A DNA stretch of 64,000 nt from JBBEBE01 sp040882505. GTDB lineage: Bacteria > Bacteroidota > Rhodothermia > Balneolales > Balneolaceae. The notes under the pieces are model-generated. The model did not search any database and had not been told where the DNA came from. It worked only from the letters and a program-made list of their open reading frames with translations. Positions 43,020 to 51,636 of this stretch are shown here, in pieces (the first letter of the stretch is position 1; every line of letters begins with the position of its first letter). The stretch is taken from contig JBBEBE010000013.1 in the NCBI GenBank assembly GCA_040882505.1, positions 1 to 64,000 on the forward strand. Direction: 5' to 3'. Position numbers and translations under genes: made by a program.

Positions 43020-45230
43020 ATGAGCTCACTCTTCTATCTGATACCAGCTGCAGGTGTGCTGGCTCTGCTTTTTACGTTCCTGAAATCAAGTTGGGTCTCC
43101 CGCCAAGAGGTCGGCGATGAGAATATGGCCCGAATAGCCGGGCACATTGCCGATGGGGCCATGGCTTTTTTGAGAGCCGAATACAAGACCCTCTCCTTTT
43201 TCGTGATCTTGGTAGCGCTTTTATTGGCCTGGCAAGGAGCATCAACCTCATCCTGGATGATCTCTGTCAGCTTTATCGTCGGGGCCTTTTGTTCGGCACT
43301 CGCCGGTTTTATCGGGATGAGAGTCGCCACCAAAGCGAATGTCCGCACAACACAGGCAGCACGGACCAGTCTCGGGAAAGCGCTCAATGTCGCCTTTTCA
43401 GGCGGTTCGGTGATGGGTATGGCGGTCGTCGGGCTCGGTGTTCTCGGGCTCTCCATCCTTTTCCTCTTTTTTGGATCCATTTATGGATTGCATGATCAGG
43501 GATCGCCGGCAGATACCGAGGCCGTCCTCGGATTGGTCATCACAGTGCTGACCGGTTTCTCGTTTGGAGCTTCATCCATTGCACTTTTTGCACGTGTCGG
43601 TGGGGGAATCTATACCAAAGCAGCCGATGTGGGTGCAGACCTTGTTGGTAAAGTAGAGGCAGGCATACCGGAAGACCACCCACTGAACCCAGCCACAATT
43701 GCAGACAATGTGGGCGACAACGTAGGCGACGTTGCAGGTATGGGGGCCGATCTTTTTGAGTCCTTCGTCGGCTCTATTATCGGTGCCATGGTACTTGGAG
43801 CTGTCTTTTTTACAATTTTCAGCGGCACACCGGATGCCGCACTGGGAGGCATGAGCGGAGTTTTTCTTCCGCTTCTTTTGGCTGCCATCGGAATCCTTAC
43901 ATCCATTGTCGGAACCTTCTTTGTACGGGTAAAGGATGAAGGGACCGATCCTCAGAAAGCTCTCAATATCGGAGAGTTCGGATCTGCCATCCTGATGGCC
44001 ATTCTCTTCTATCTGGTTATTCAATGGCTTCTCCCGGCCAGCTGGAGCTATGAAGATCCTCTTTATGGAAGAGTCTTTGAGTATACCTCCATGGGGGTCT
44101 ATATGGCGACCATCATTGGTCTGTTTTCGGGAGTCGGAATTGGTTTGATCACCGAATACTACACCGGATTCGGGAAGAAACCCGTGATCGGGATTGCACA
44201 ACAATCCGTCACCGGGCACGCCACCAATATTATCTCCGGCCTCGGAGTCGGCATGATGTCCACCGGAATCCCGATTCTGATCATCGCATTTGCGATCATG
44301 ACCTCTTTTCACATGGCCGGGCTCTACGGTATTGCCATCGCAGCCGTCGGGATGCTTTCAAATACCGGGATCCAACTGGCTGTGGATGCCTATGGACCCA
44401 TATCGGACAATGCCGGGGGTATTGCTGAAATGGCGGAACTCCCCCCCGAGGTTCGTGAACGAACCGATCGGTTGGATGCCGTAGGAAACACAACGGCTGC
44501 CATCGGCAAAGGGTTTGCAATCGGATCTGCAGCGTTGACGGCACTGGCTCTGTTTGGCGCCTACATGACATCGGCAGGGATCTCGACGATCGATCTCTCC
44601 GAAGCAAATGTAATGGCCGGAATCTTCGTCGGTGGAATGCTGGCTTTTGTCTTCTCGGCTCTTTCGATGAATGCAGTCGGGCGTGCAGCCAAATCGATGA
44701 TCGAAGAGGTCCGACGACAGTTCAACTCTATTCCAGCGCTCAGGGCGGCTCTGGACGTGATGAAAAAAAACGAAGGGATCCCCCAAAGCAGTTGGAGTGA
44801 AGAGGATCAAACGACATTCGACAATGCTCACGGCACCGCAGAATACAGCAAGTGTGTCGAAATCTCGACCCAGTCGGCAATTCGGGAGATGATTCTTCCG
44901 GGACTGCTTGCCGTACTGGCACCCGTGTTGGTAGGGTTCATCTTCGGGAAGGAAGCATTGGGCGGTTTGTTGGCCGGTGTCACGGTGGTCGGAGTACTGA
45001 TGGCCATTTTCCAGGCCAATGCCGGTGGAGCCTGGGACAATGCCAAGAAGATGATCGAATCGGGATTGATCATCGATGGTGAAGAACATGGGAAAGGGTC
45101 CGATACGCATAAAGCGACGGTGACCGGAGATACGGTCGGTGATCCACTCAAGGACACCTCTGGTCCCTCTCTCAATATTCTACTCAAGCTTATTTCAGTG
45201 ATCGCACTGGTCATTGCCACGATGATCTGA
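43020..45230 (+). CDS. hppA: Membrane-bound pyrophosphatase (H+ or Na+ pump)
   Basis: It couples cleavage of pyrophosphate to cation transport across the cytoplasmic membrane. The 736 residues make about 16 helices. The substrate loop GGGIYTKAADVGADLVGKVE and TIADNVGDNVGDVAGMGADL near residues 195-245 is intact, and the last DxxxD-type loop DTVGDPLKDTSGPSLNILLK is present. GNTTAAIGKGFAIGSA near residue 490 has alanine where K-independent pumps have lysine, so a potassium-stimulated subtype is indicated. Whether protons or sodium are moved cannot be told from these motifs alone. A strong terminator follows. Confidence 0.94.
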   Translation: MSSLFYLIPAAGVLALLFTFLKSSWVSRQEVGDENMARIAGHIADGAMAFLRAEYKTLSFFVILVALLLAWQGASTSSWMISVSFIVGAFCSALAGFIGMRVATKANVRTTQAARTSLGKALNVAFSGGSVMGMAVVGLGVLGLSILFLFFGSIYGLHDQGSPADTEAVLGLVITVLTGFSFGASSIALFARVGGGIYTKAADVGADLVGKVEAGIPEDHPLNPATIADNVGDNVGDVAGMGADLFESFVGSIIGAMVLGAVFFTIFSGTPDAALGGMSGVFLPLLLAAIGILTSIVGTFFVRVKDEGTDPQKALNIGEFGSAILMAILFYLVIQWLLPASWSYEDPLYGRVFEYTSMGVYMATIIGLFSGVGIGLITEYYTGFGKKPVIGIAQQSVTGHATNIISGLGVGMMSTGIPILIIAFAIMTSFHMAGLYGIAIAAVGMLSNTGIQLAVDAYGPISDNAGGIAEMAELPPEVRERTDRLDAVGNTTAAIGKGFAIGSAALTALALFGAYMTSAGISTIDLSEANVMAGIFVGGMLAFVFSALSMNAVGRAAKSMIEEVRRQFNSIPALRAALDVMKKNEGIPQSSWSEEDQTTFDNAHGTAEYSKCVEISTQSAIREMILPGLLAVLAPVLVGFIFGKEALGGLLAGVTVVGVLMAIFQANAGGAWDNAKKMIESGLIIDGEEHGKGSDTHKATVTGDTVGDPLKDTSGPSLNILLKLISVIALVIATMI

Positions 45231-45271
45231 CCTCCATTCCAATCATCATCGGCAGCATTGCCGACACCGTC

Positions 45272-45307
45272 AAAAGCCCCGTTGCGTCGCAGCGGGGCTT
45301 TCTTTTT
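45272..45307 (+). terminator. hppA intrinsic terminator
   Basis: AAAAGCCCCG and CGGGGCTTT form a stem around a GC-rich loop, followed by CTTTTT. It lies 42 bp after the hppA stop. Confidence 0.88.
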
Positions 45308-45333
45308 CTCGGGCATCCTTCTTATCATGGACG

Positions 45334-46002
45334 ATGGATTGTTTCAAACTTCTCTACGAACATGACCAACGTCTCGACGGCCTCAGAAAACGACATACCG
45401 ACCGAACCGAGCCGGAGACTTCTGCAAGCATCGAAGATTTTTTCAAACCGGACCCTACCTACTCTCGCTTCTATCTCTCCGGAAGTCGGCTGGACAACGA
45501 GCAGTTCGGACTGACTACTCTGCAGCAAGCACCCGAACTGCTCGCTGTATTGCGGGATCTGTTTCTGGAATGGAACCACTTCGCCTTGAGCGGAATGCAG
45601 GATCCAAATCTACTGGATCAAACCTTGGTGAAAGCAGAGCCGGGTGCACTGTTCATCTTCTCGAAGAACCACACCCCAACGATCTCTCCAGCGCAGCTAC
45701 TCAAGGATCAAGATGAAAGCATGAGCCATAAAAGCGACTCTCTGAAGACCGCCCTCGAGGCAGGTGATCGGGTCTTGTTTGTGGAGAGTGCTCACCATGG
45801 AATCGACCTGCATCTCTTCTCCATGGAGAATATCTATCGAGAACTCTTCTATCCGATTCAGAAGATGACAAGTGACTCGTTCCGGTTCTTCAGCATGAAC
45901 GGGAAACGGATTCGATCCGAACGCGCATTCTTTTTCGAGACCTGGCGGATGGAGCAGCCTCCTCACGGGATTGAAGAAGTCTTCCCGCAAACTGTCCTTT
46001 GA
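45334..46002 (+). CDS. Uncharacterised 222-residue protein
   Basis: I do not recognise this protein. It is soluble, without a signal peptide, mixed alpha/beta in outline, with an aromatic, charged C-terminal half (LHLFSMENIYRELFYPIQKM, RIRSERAFFFETWRMEQPPH). Codon use resembles the neighbours and there are no frameshifts. It sits between the hppA terminator and a convergent methyltransferase gene, so genomic context says little. It is long enough and in a clear enough position to be real, but a lineage-specific gene is likely. Confidence 0.7.
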   Translation: MDCFKLLYEHDQRLDGLRKRHTDRTEPETSASIEDFFKPDPTYSRFYLSGSRLDNEQFGLTTLQQAPELLAVLRDLFLEWNHFALSGMQDPNLLDQTLVKAEPGALFIFSKNHTPTISPAQLLKDQDESMSHKSDSLKTALEAGDRVLFVESAHHGIDLHLFSMENIYRELFYPIQKMTSDSFRFFSMNGKRIRSERAFFFETWRMEQPPHGIEEVFPQTVL

Positions 46003-46017
46003 CAGTCCGTGACCGAT

Positions 46018-46785
46018 TCAAGGACGCTCGGCCAGCATAAGCAGACGCGGGGATTGTTCAACGTCGAATGCAGATCCCCCGTAATTTCCGTAGGTCTTCA
46101 TCAATCGTAATCCGACCGATGTGAACACTTCTTGGAACCATGGCAACCCGTAAAGCTTGACCCGTTCCTTGTAACTTCGAGTCTGCCCGGGTTCGGCTCC
46201 CCGAAAGTGAATCTCTTTATGAATTGATTGGTCTCTCTCGTAGCGTCGAATGGTGTATTGAATATCTTCATACTCTCCTTCTTCTTCCGGAACATAGGAT
46301 GTCCGGACCCGATTGGCATTCAAAAAATCGATCAATACACGTCCACCAGGGCGCAACATCCTGTGAATATTGCTTACAACCTGCCGGTTCTCCTGATCGT
46401 CATGGAAATATCCAAACGAGGTAAACAGATTAACGACCGCATCCACGGTTCCGGAGAATGGCTTTCGCATATCTCCGACCACAAATTGAACTCCCTCGAC
46501 CTCTTGTTCGTCTGCACGTCTCCTCGCGGTCCGAATGGACGCCTCGGAGAGATCCAGTCCAAGCACGTTGTACCCGTGGCGAGCCAGTGAAATGGAATGA
46601 CGTCCCCGTCCGCACCCCAAATCCATGACACGAGGCCACGTTGACGGGGGAATTACTTGTCGAATGAATTCAGTCAATCGCTCTGCCTCACCTTGATTCC
46701 GGTCGGCATAAATCAGTTCATACAGTGGACTGTCAAACCACTCTTCGAACCAGTCTCTCTTCTCTATTGATTCGTCACGCTCCAT
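46018..46785 (-). CDS. Class I SAM-dependent methyltransferase
   Basis: This Rossmann-fold methyltransferase is 255 residues long. Motif I is VMDLGCGRGRHSISLARHGY, followed by the acidic ribose ligand in NVLGLDLSEASIRTARR, and motif IV-like AVVNLFTSFGYFHDDQENRQ. The length and the small-molecule-type C-terminal part (PGGRVLIDFLNANRVRTSYV) do not identify the acceptor; protein, tRNA and small-molecule substrates are all possible. It is minus-strand, divergent from pyrF and convergent with the unknown gene at 45334. Confidence 0.87.
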   Translation of the reverse strand: MERDESIEKRDWFEEWFDSPLYELIYADRNQGEAERLTEFIRQVIPPSTWPRVMDLGCGRGRHSISLARHGYNVLGLDLSEASIRTARRRADEQEVEGVQFVVGDMRKPFSGTVDAVVNLFTSFGYFHDDQENRQVVSNIHRMLRPGGRVLIDFLNANRVRTSYVPEEEGEYEDIQYTIRRYERDQSIHKEIHFRGAEPGQTRSYKERVKLYGLPWFQEVFTSVGLRLMKTYGNYGGSAFDVEQSPRLLMLAERP

Positions 46786-46909
46786 ACAACTCCTGTGACC
46801 CCGTTCCCGAATTCATCCCGATTACTTCCAGCCATTACCCGTCAAGACCGGCCTACTTCATTCTCGGCACAAGATACGAAAGATCCCCTCAAATTAATCT
46901 CTGAATGCC

Positions 46910-46917
46910 TATCTTGG
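46910..46917 (+). promoter_or_regulatory. Candidate pyrF promoter element
   Basis: TATCTTGG, one base from TAnnTTTG and sharing CTATCTTnG with the asd and prs sites, lies 30 bp before the pyrF start. A -33 element is not obvious. Confidence 0.35.
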
Positions 46918-46947
46918 GCGCGTCAACTGCATTCAGGATCTTCATTC

Positions 46948-47790
46948 ATGCGCTACACCGACCGACTTCAAGAAGCGATTTCACATGCCGGGTCTACACT
47001 CTGTGTCGGACTGGATCCGGTTCCGGAACGTATTCCTGAAGAGATCCGCACTGCCAACCCCACTCCGGAAAAGCAAGTCGAAGCGTTCTGTCTGGAGATC
47101 ATCGATATTACAGCCCCCTACTGCGCTGCATTCAAGCCCAATCTCGCTTTTTTCGAAGCGCTCGGCGCTCGCGGACTCGACGTTTTCCACCGGATTCGAA
47201 AGGCAATCCCCTCAAACAAATTGGTCATTGCAGATGCAAAACGCGGCGATATCGGTTCCACGGCTCAGATGTATCGACGGGCATTGATGGATCAATTCGG
47301 GAGTGACGCCGTCACACTGAATCCACTCATGGGATTCGATACCCTCGAACCCTGGATGGATCTGCCGGACCGAGCCATTTATGCACTGGTACTCACCTCG
47401 AATCCGGGTTCAAGGGACCTTTTATTGCGCAGGCTCGAAAGCGGACAAACAGTTGCTGCCTATCTGGCCCAACGACTGCATGAATATTCCAAGGCGAATC
47501 AAACGCACCTGGGAATGGTTGTGGGAGCCACCCATAACGAGGTGATGCGACCCGTTCTCGAAGCGGCACCCAATGCCTCCCTTCTCATTCCGGGTATCGG
47601 GACTCAGGGAGGGGACCTGGAGCCACTTATGGCGCTTCTCGCCCGCCACAAAGGGCTTCCTCTGATCAACTCCAGCCGCTCCATTCTTTATGCAGGGGAA
47701 AATGTCGAACATCCCTGGCGCGATGCTGTTGAAGCTCGTGCTCAAACGATTCGGGATGCTCTGAGACCTTTGACGTCTCGTTATGTCTGA
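46948..47790 (+). CDS. pyrF: Orotidine 5'-phosphate decarboxylase (type 2)
   Basis: It is the last step of UMP synthesis. The 280-residue form is the type 2 enzyme common in Bacteroidota and Actinobacteria. LCVGLDPVPERIPEEIR is the N-terminal substrate motif, DAKRGDIGSTAQMYRRALMD contains the catalytic Lys, and LLIPGIGTQGGDLEPLMAL is the phosphate-binding loop. I start at 46948 (MRYTDRLQ); the frame runs up to 46795 through the promoter region. The stop overlaps the rnhA start by eight bases, implying coupling. Confidence 0.94.
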   Translation: MRYTDRLQEAISHAGSTLCVGLDPVPERIPEEIRTANPTPEKQVEAFCLEIIDITAPYCAAFKPNLAFFEALGARGLDVFHRIRKAIPSNKLVIADAKRGDIGSTAQMYRRALMDQFGSDAVTLNPLMGFDTLEPWMDLPDRAIYALVLTSNPGSRDLLLRRLESGQTVAAYLAQRLHEYSKANQTHLGMVVGATHNEVMRPVLEAAPNASLLIPGIGTQGGDLEPLMALLARHKGLPLINSSRSILYAGENVEHPWRDAVEARAQTIRDALRPLTSRYV

Positions 47791-48226
47791 ACCGCAGGTC
47801 GAAATCTACACCGACGGTGCATGCCGTGGAAATCCCGGTCCCGGGGGATGGGGGGCCGTTTTACTCTTCAACGGTGATCGAAAAGAGATCTCCGGTGGAG
47901 AGTCAACATCGACCAACAACCGGATGGAGATGACTGCGGTCTGCAAAGCGCTCAACGCACTCAAACGCCCGTGCAGGGTACGCTTGTACAGTGACAGCGC
48001 CCTGATCATCAATGCATTCAATCAAGGGTGGATCAAGAACTGGAAACGACGGGGTTGGCGAAAAGCGAACAAACACCCTGTCGAAAACCGGGATCTTTGG
48101 GAAGAGATCCTCGAGGCAGCAACCCCTCACCAAGTCGAGTGGATCAAAATCAAAGGGCATGCTGGAATCGAGGAGAACGAACGGGCCGATCAACTGGCAG
48201 TCGAAGCGTCCAAGCAGTTTCTCTGA
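47783..48226 (+). CDS. rnhA: Ribonuclease HI
   Basis: It removes RNA in RNA-DNA hybrids. The four metal-binding acids are in place: Asp11 in IYTDGACRGNPGPGGWG, Glu49 in NNRMEMTAV, Asp70 in LYSDSALIINAF, and an Asp in HAGIEENERADQLA. At 147 residues it is close to E. coli RnhA, and the basic handle region (WIKNWKRRGWRKANKHPVEN) is also present. It overlaps pyrF by eight bases and converges on tsaD, three bases from its end. Confidence 0.95.
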   Translation: MSEPQVEIYTDGACRGNPGPGGWGAVLLFNGDRKEISGGESTSTNNRMEMTAVCKALNALKRPCRVRLYSDSALIINAFNQGWIKNWKRRGWRKANKHPVENRDLWEEILEAATPHQVEWIKIKGHAGIEENERADQLAVEASKQFL

Positions 48227-48229
48227 ACC

Positions 48230-49231
48230 CTATCGCGGCATTCGAGCGTAGGGACGGATGCCGACTCCCCGTTGAACCCGACCACGTTCCAGTGAATCCA
48301 TCATGGCACCGGCTACGGCAATCATGGCTCCATTGTCCGTACAATATTCCGGAGACGGGATCCAGAGGGCCGTTTGCAGGCGATCTGCCATGGCCCGACA
48401 ACGCTTCCGCAACATCGAGTTGGCCGATACCCCGCCTGCCATCACCACGGAACGAATTCCGGTCTGCTCCATCGCTCGTTCCAATTTCACAGAGAGCACC
48501 TCGGTAATGGCAGCCGACACACTAGCACAGATGTCGGCTCGATGTTTCGTCACATACTCCTCTTTTTGCTCCTCGAGATAGTAGAGAAGACTGGTTTTCA
48601 GACCCGAGAAACTGAACTCGAGCCCTTCCCGAATCATGGATCTGGGAAACGCATGAAACTCCGGATCTCCCTCTCGAGCCAGTCGATCCATTTCCGGTCC
48701 TGCTGGATAGGGCAACCCCAACATCTTTCCCGTTTTGTCGAACGCCTCCCCGGCTGCATCATCCCGTGTTTCTCCCAACAGGGTATGAACAAACGGAGCA
48801 TCGACTCGAACCAGGCGGGTATGTCCGCCAGAAACGATCAGACCGACAAACGGAAATTCGGGTTCATGTTCAATAAAGGCAGCGTACAGATGAGCATCAA
48901 TGTGATTCACCCCAACAATCGGAAGGTTGTGACTCAGGGAAAACCCTTTGGCAAAACTGAGTCCGACCAACAGGGATCCCATCAAACCGGGACCCTCTGT
49001 GACCGCCACTCGATCCAGATCCTTCACAGTGATCCGGGCTCGTTCCAGTGCGTGTTTTACGGTGTCCGTAATCGTCTGGTGATGAGCTCGTGAAGCAAGC
49101 TCGGGGACGACGCCTCCCCACGACACGTGAACATCCTGTGAGGAGACGACGCTGGAGAGCAGCCCGCGCTCCGAACACCAGACGGCTGCCGCGGTATCGT
49201 CACAAGAAGATTCAATTCCGAGTGTTATCAT
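48230..49231 (-). CDS. tsaD: tRNA N6-adenosine threonylcarbamoyltransferase
   Basis: It is the catalytic component in the t6A modification of tRNAs that read ANN codons. The product, taken from 49231 (MITLGIESSCDDTAAAVW), contains the metal motif VNHIDAHLYAAF (HxxxH), the ASKA-fold stretch LIVSGGHTRLVRV and GGVSANSMLRKRC near the end. Length is ~334 residues. The frame upstream to 49366 crosses the dnaK terminator region and is rejected. TsaB, TsaC and TsaE are not in this window. Confidence 0.94.
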   Translation of the reverse strand: MITLGIESSCDDTAAAVWCSERGLLSSVVSSQDVHVSWGGVVPELASRAHHQTITDTVKHALERARITVKDLDRVAVTEGPGLMGSLLVGLSFAKGFSLSHNLPIVGVNHIDAHLYAAFIEHEPEFPFVGLIVSGGHTRLVRVDAPFVHTLLGETRDDAAGEAFDKTGKMLGLPYPAGPEMDRLAREGDPEFHAFPRSMIREGLEFSFSGLKTSLLYYLEEQKEEYVTKHRADICASVSAAITEVLSVKLERAMEQTGIRSVVMAGGVSANSMLRKRCRAMADRLQTALWIPSPEYCTDNGAMIAVAGAMMDSLERGRVQRGVGIRPYARMPR

Positions 49232-49302
49232 CCCATTCTCTTTCAAGCCATCCTGTTTGATCTCTCCACCCATTTTTGGGGACCGCCTCGCTGGTACGGT
49301 AC

Positions 49303-49345
49303 ATCCAAAAAAAAGACCCCTGTTCCCGGAGGGAGAGGGGTCTTT
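49303..49345 (-). terminator. dnaK intrinsic terminator
   Basis: On the minus strand AAAGACCCCT pairs with AGGGGTCTTT around a 14-base loop, followed by eight T residues. It lies 72 bp beyond the dnaK stop. Confidence 0.85.
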
Positions 49346-49416
49346 CACATCTACAATCTCCAGCACCCGAGCCAGTCTTTCACCCGTGAAAGGGATACCG
49401 ACTCCGGTTGCAGAAG

Positions 49417-51339
49417 TTACGACTTCTTCTCGTCTTCATCATCTTCGACCACTTCGAAGTCGGCGTCCACTGCATCATCTTCGCCACTCTCTGCGGCGTC
49501 ACCCGATGCATCTGCCTCCTCCGGAGAACCTTCGGCCTCACTGGCCTGATAGATCTCCTGGGCAGCCGGTGCCCACGCTTGGTTCACCTTGTTGATCGCC
49601 TCTTCGATTTCGTCGACTTTCTCTTCGTTCTTCAACGTTTCGAGTTCGTCGACGGCCTCGGTGATCTTGGATTTGTTCTCTTCGGAGATCTTGTCACCAT
49701 TCTCCTCAAGCTGCTTTCGTGTCGAGAAGATCAGACCATCGGCCTGATTCATTTTCTCGATCGATTCCCGAACCTTTTTGTCCTCCTCGGCATGCTCTTC
49801 GGCCGCATGCTTCATCTTTTCGACCTCCTCGTCACTCAGACCGGAACTCTGCTCGATTCGGATGCTCTGCTCTTTCCCGGTGCCCTTGTCTTTCGACTTC
49901 ACAAGCAGAACCCCGTTTGCATCGATCTCGAACGTAACTTCAATCTGGGGTGTTCCCCGAGGCGCCGGTGGAATACCGTCCAAGTGAAACCGTCCAAGTG
50001 TCCGGTTGTCCTGTGCTTTGGCACGCTCACCCTGAAGCACGTGGATCTCCACACTGCTCTGATTGTCGGCAGCCGTCGAGAACACCTCGGTCTTGCTGGT
50101 CGGAATGGTCGCATTGGACTCGATCAATTTGGTCATCACTCCACCAAGGGTTTCGATACCGAGGGTAAGGGGTGTAACATCCAAGAGGACCACATCATCT
50201 ACATCACCTGAAAGAACCCCTCCCTGAATAGCCGCACCCACGGCGACCACTTCGTCCGGATTGACTCCTTTGCTCGGATCCTTGCCGAAGTACTCTTTGA
50301 CAACTTCCTGAATCTTGGGAATTCGGGTCGAACCACCCACGAGGATCACCTGATCAATCTCGCTCTTGGAGATCCCGGCATCCTTGAGTGCTTTCTTGCA
50401 CGGTTCGATGGTCCGCTTGACCAGATCATCTACCAGCTGCTCGAATTTTGAACGAGTCAGGTCGATGTTCAAGTGCTTCGGACCACTATCTGTCGCCGTG
50501 ATAAACGGAAGATTGATGTTGGTCTTCTGCGAGCTGGAAAGCTCGATTTTCGCCTTCTCCGCGGCTTCTTTCAGACGCTGCATCGCCATCGGATCTTTGC
50601 GCAGATCCACACCTTCGGCATTCTTGAATTCGTCGGCAAGATAGTTGATCACTTTCTGGTCAAAATCGTCCCCGCCAAGATGGGTATCTCCATTGGTCGA
50701 TTTTACCTCAAAAACACCATCCCCCAGCTCCAGAATGGAGACGTCGAAGGTCCCTCCACCAAGGTCATAAACCACGATGGTCTGATCGTCGTCCTTCTTG
50801 TCCAGTCCGTAGGCAAGCGAAGCTGCCGTCGGTTCGTTGATAATTCGTTTGACCTCGAGTCCGGCAATCTTGCCAGCCTCCTGTGTCGCTTTTCGCTGAG
50901 CATCGTTGAAGTAGGCGGGTACAGTAATCACCGCCTCGGTCACCTTCTCTCCCAGATACTCTTCGGCCGTCTGCTTCATCTTCTGCAGAATCATCGCCGA
51001 AATCTCTTGTGGAGCGTAAAGACGGTCGTCTACTTTGACACGAGCCGTCCCGTCATCTGCCTTCTCCATTTGATAAGCAATCTGATCCAGCTCAGACTTC
51101 ACTTCACTGAACTTTCGCCCCATGAATCGCTTGACCGAGGAGATGGTCTTGTCCGGATTTGTAATCGCTTGTCGTTTCGCCGGAGCACCGACAAGTCGTT
51201 CACCATCTTTTGAAAAGGCCACAACGGACGGTGTGGTTCGTCCCCCTTCGGCATTCTGAATGACAACCGGTTCGTTGCCCTCCATGACGGCCACACAGGA
51301 GTTCGTCGTACCCAAATCAATTCCTATGATCTTTCCCAT
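49417..51339 (-). CDS. dnaK: Molecular chaperone DnaK
   Basis: This Hsp70 ATPase binds and releases unfolded proteins. The 640 residues start MGKIIGIDLGTTNSCVAVME, and DLGGGTFDVSILELGDG and VDDVVLLDVTPLTLGIETLG mark the nucleotide domain and the linker. A helical lid of low complexity is followed by an acidic tail. Neither grpE nor dnaJ is adjacent, so dnaK is expressed alone here. The upstream 297 bp contain no gene; TATCGTTG on the minus strand near 51441-51448 is a possible -7 element. Confidence 0.95.
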   Translation of the reverse strand: MGKIIGIDLGTTNSCVAVMEGNEPVVIQNAEGGRTTPSVVAFSKDGERLVGAPAKRQAITNPDKTISSVKRFMGRKFSEVKSELDQIAYQMEKADDGTARVKVDDRLYAPQEISAMILQKMKQTAEEYLGEKVTEAVITVPAYFNDAQRKATQEAGKIAGLEVKRIINEPTAASLAYGLDKKDDDQTIVVYDLGGGTFDVSILELGDGVFEVKSTNGDTHLGGDDFDQKVINYLADEFKNAEGVDLRKDPMAMQRLKEAAEKAKIELSSSQKTNINLPFITATDSGPKHLNIDLTRSKFEQLVDDLVKRTIEPCKKALKDAGISKSEIDQVILVGGSTRIPKIQEVVKEYFGKDPSKGVNPDEVVAVGAAIQGGVLSGDVDDVVLLDVTPLTLGIETLGGVMTKLIESNATIPTSKTEVFSTAADNQSSVEIHVLQGERAKAQDNRTLGRFHLDGIPPAPRGTPQIEVTFEIDANGVLLVKSKDKGTGKEQSIRIEQSSGLSDEEVEKMKHAAEEHAEEDKKVRESIEKMNQADGLIFSTRKQLEENGDKISEENKSKITEAVDELETLKNEEKVDEIEEAINKVNQAWAPAAQEIYQASEAEGSPEEADASGDAAESGEDDAVDADFEVVEDDEDEKKS

Positions 51340-51636
51340 AATCGTATTCGTTTTTCATTCATTATTCTGCTCCGATCGCACCCTGGAGTCGGAGTCTCCA
51401 TCCAAAAATCAGTTCTCCCGATTCTCTATCTCCCTACCTGCAACGATAGTGCCAAGCCGAAAACGGCTCATGAATAACTGACGTATTGACACAATCACGA
51501 AGAGATGCAGGTGCGCGTGTCAGGATGACCCGGGAGAGGTGCCGATTCGGCACAGAAGGTACGGCACGTCACACCTGTATCTGATTTGACCGGACCCATT
51601 CGGGCAGCCCTTGGAAATCGGACCCCGCAGACATTC
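51340..51636. other. 297-bp intergenic region upstream of dnaK
   Basis: No gene is seen. A short hairpin GTGCCG-ATT-CGGCAC lies at 51539-51553. On the minus strand TATCGTTG (complement of 51441-51448) resembles the TATnTTkG promoter element and would give a leader of about 95 bases for dnaK. No CIRCE-type inverted repeat was found. Confidence 0.35.

Noticed and set aside
51340..51636. CIRCE or sigma-32-like control of dnaK
   Set aside because: No TTAGCACTC-N9-GAGTGCTAA repeat is present and the CTTGGCA stretch has no matching second half at the expected distance.
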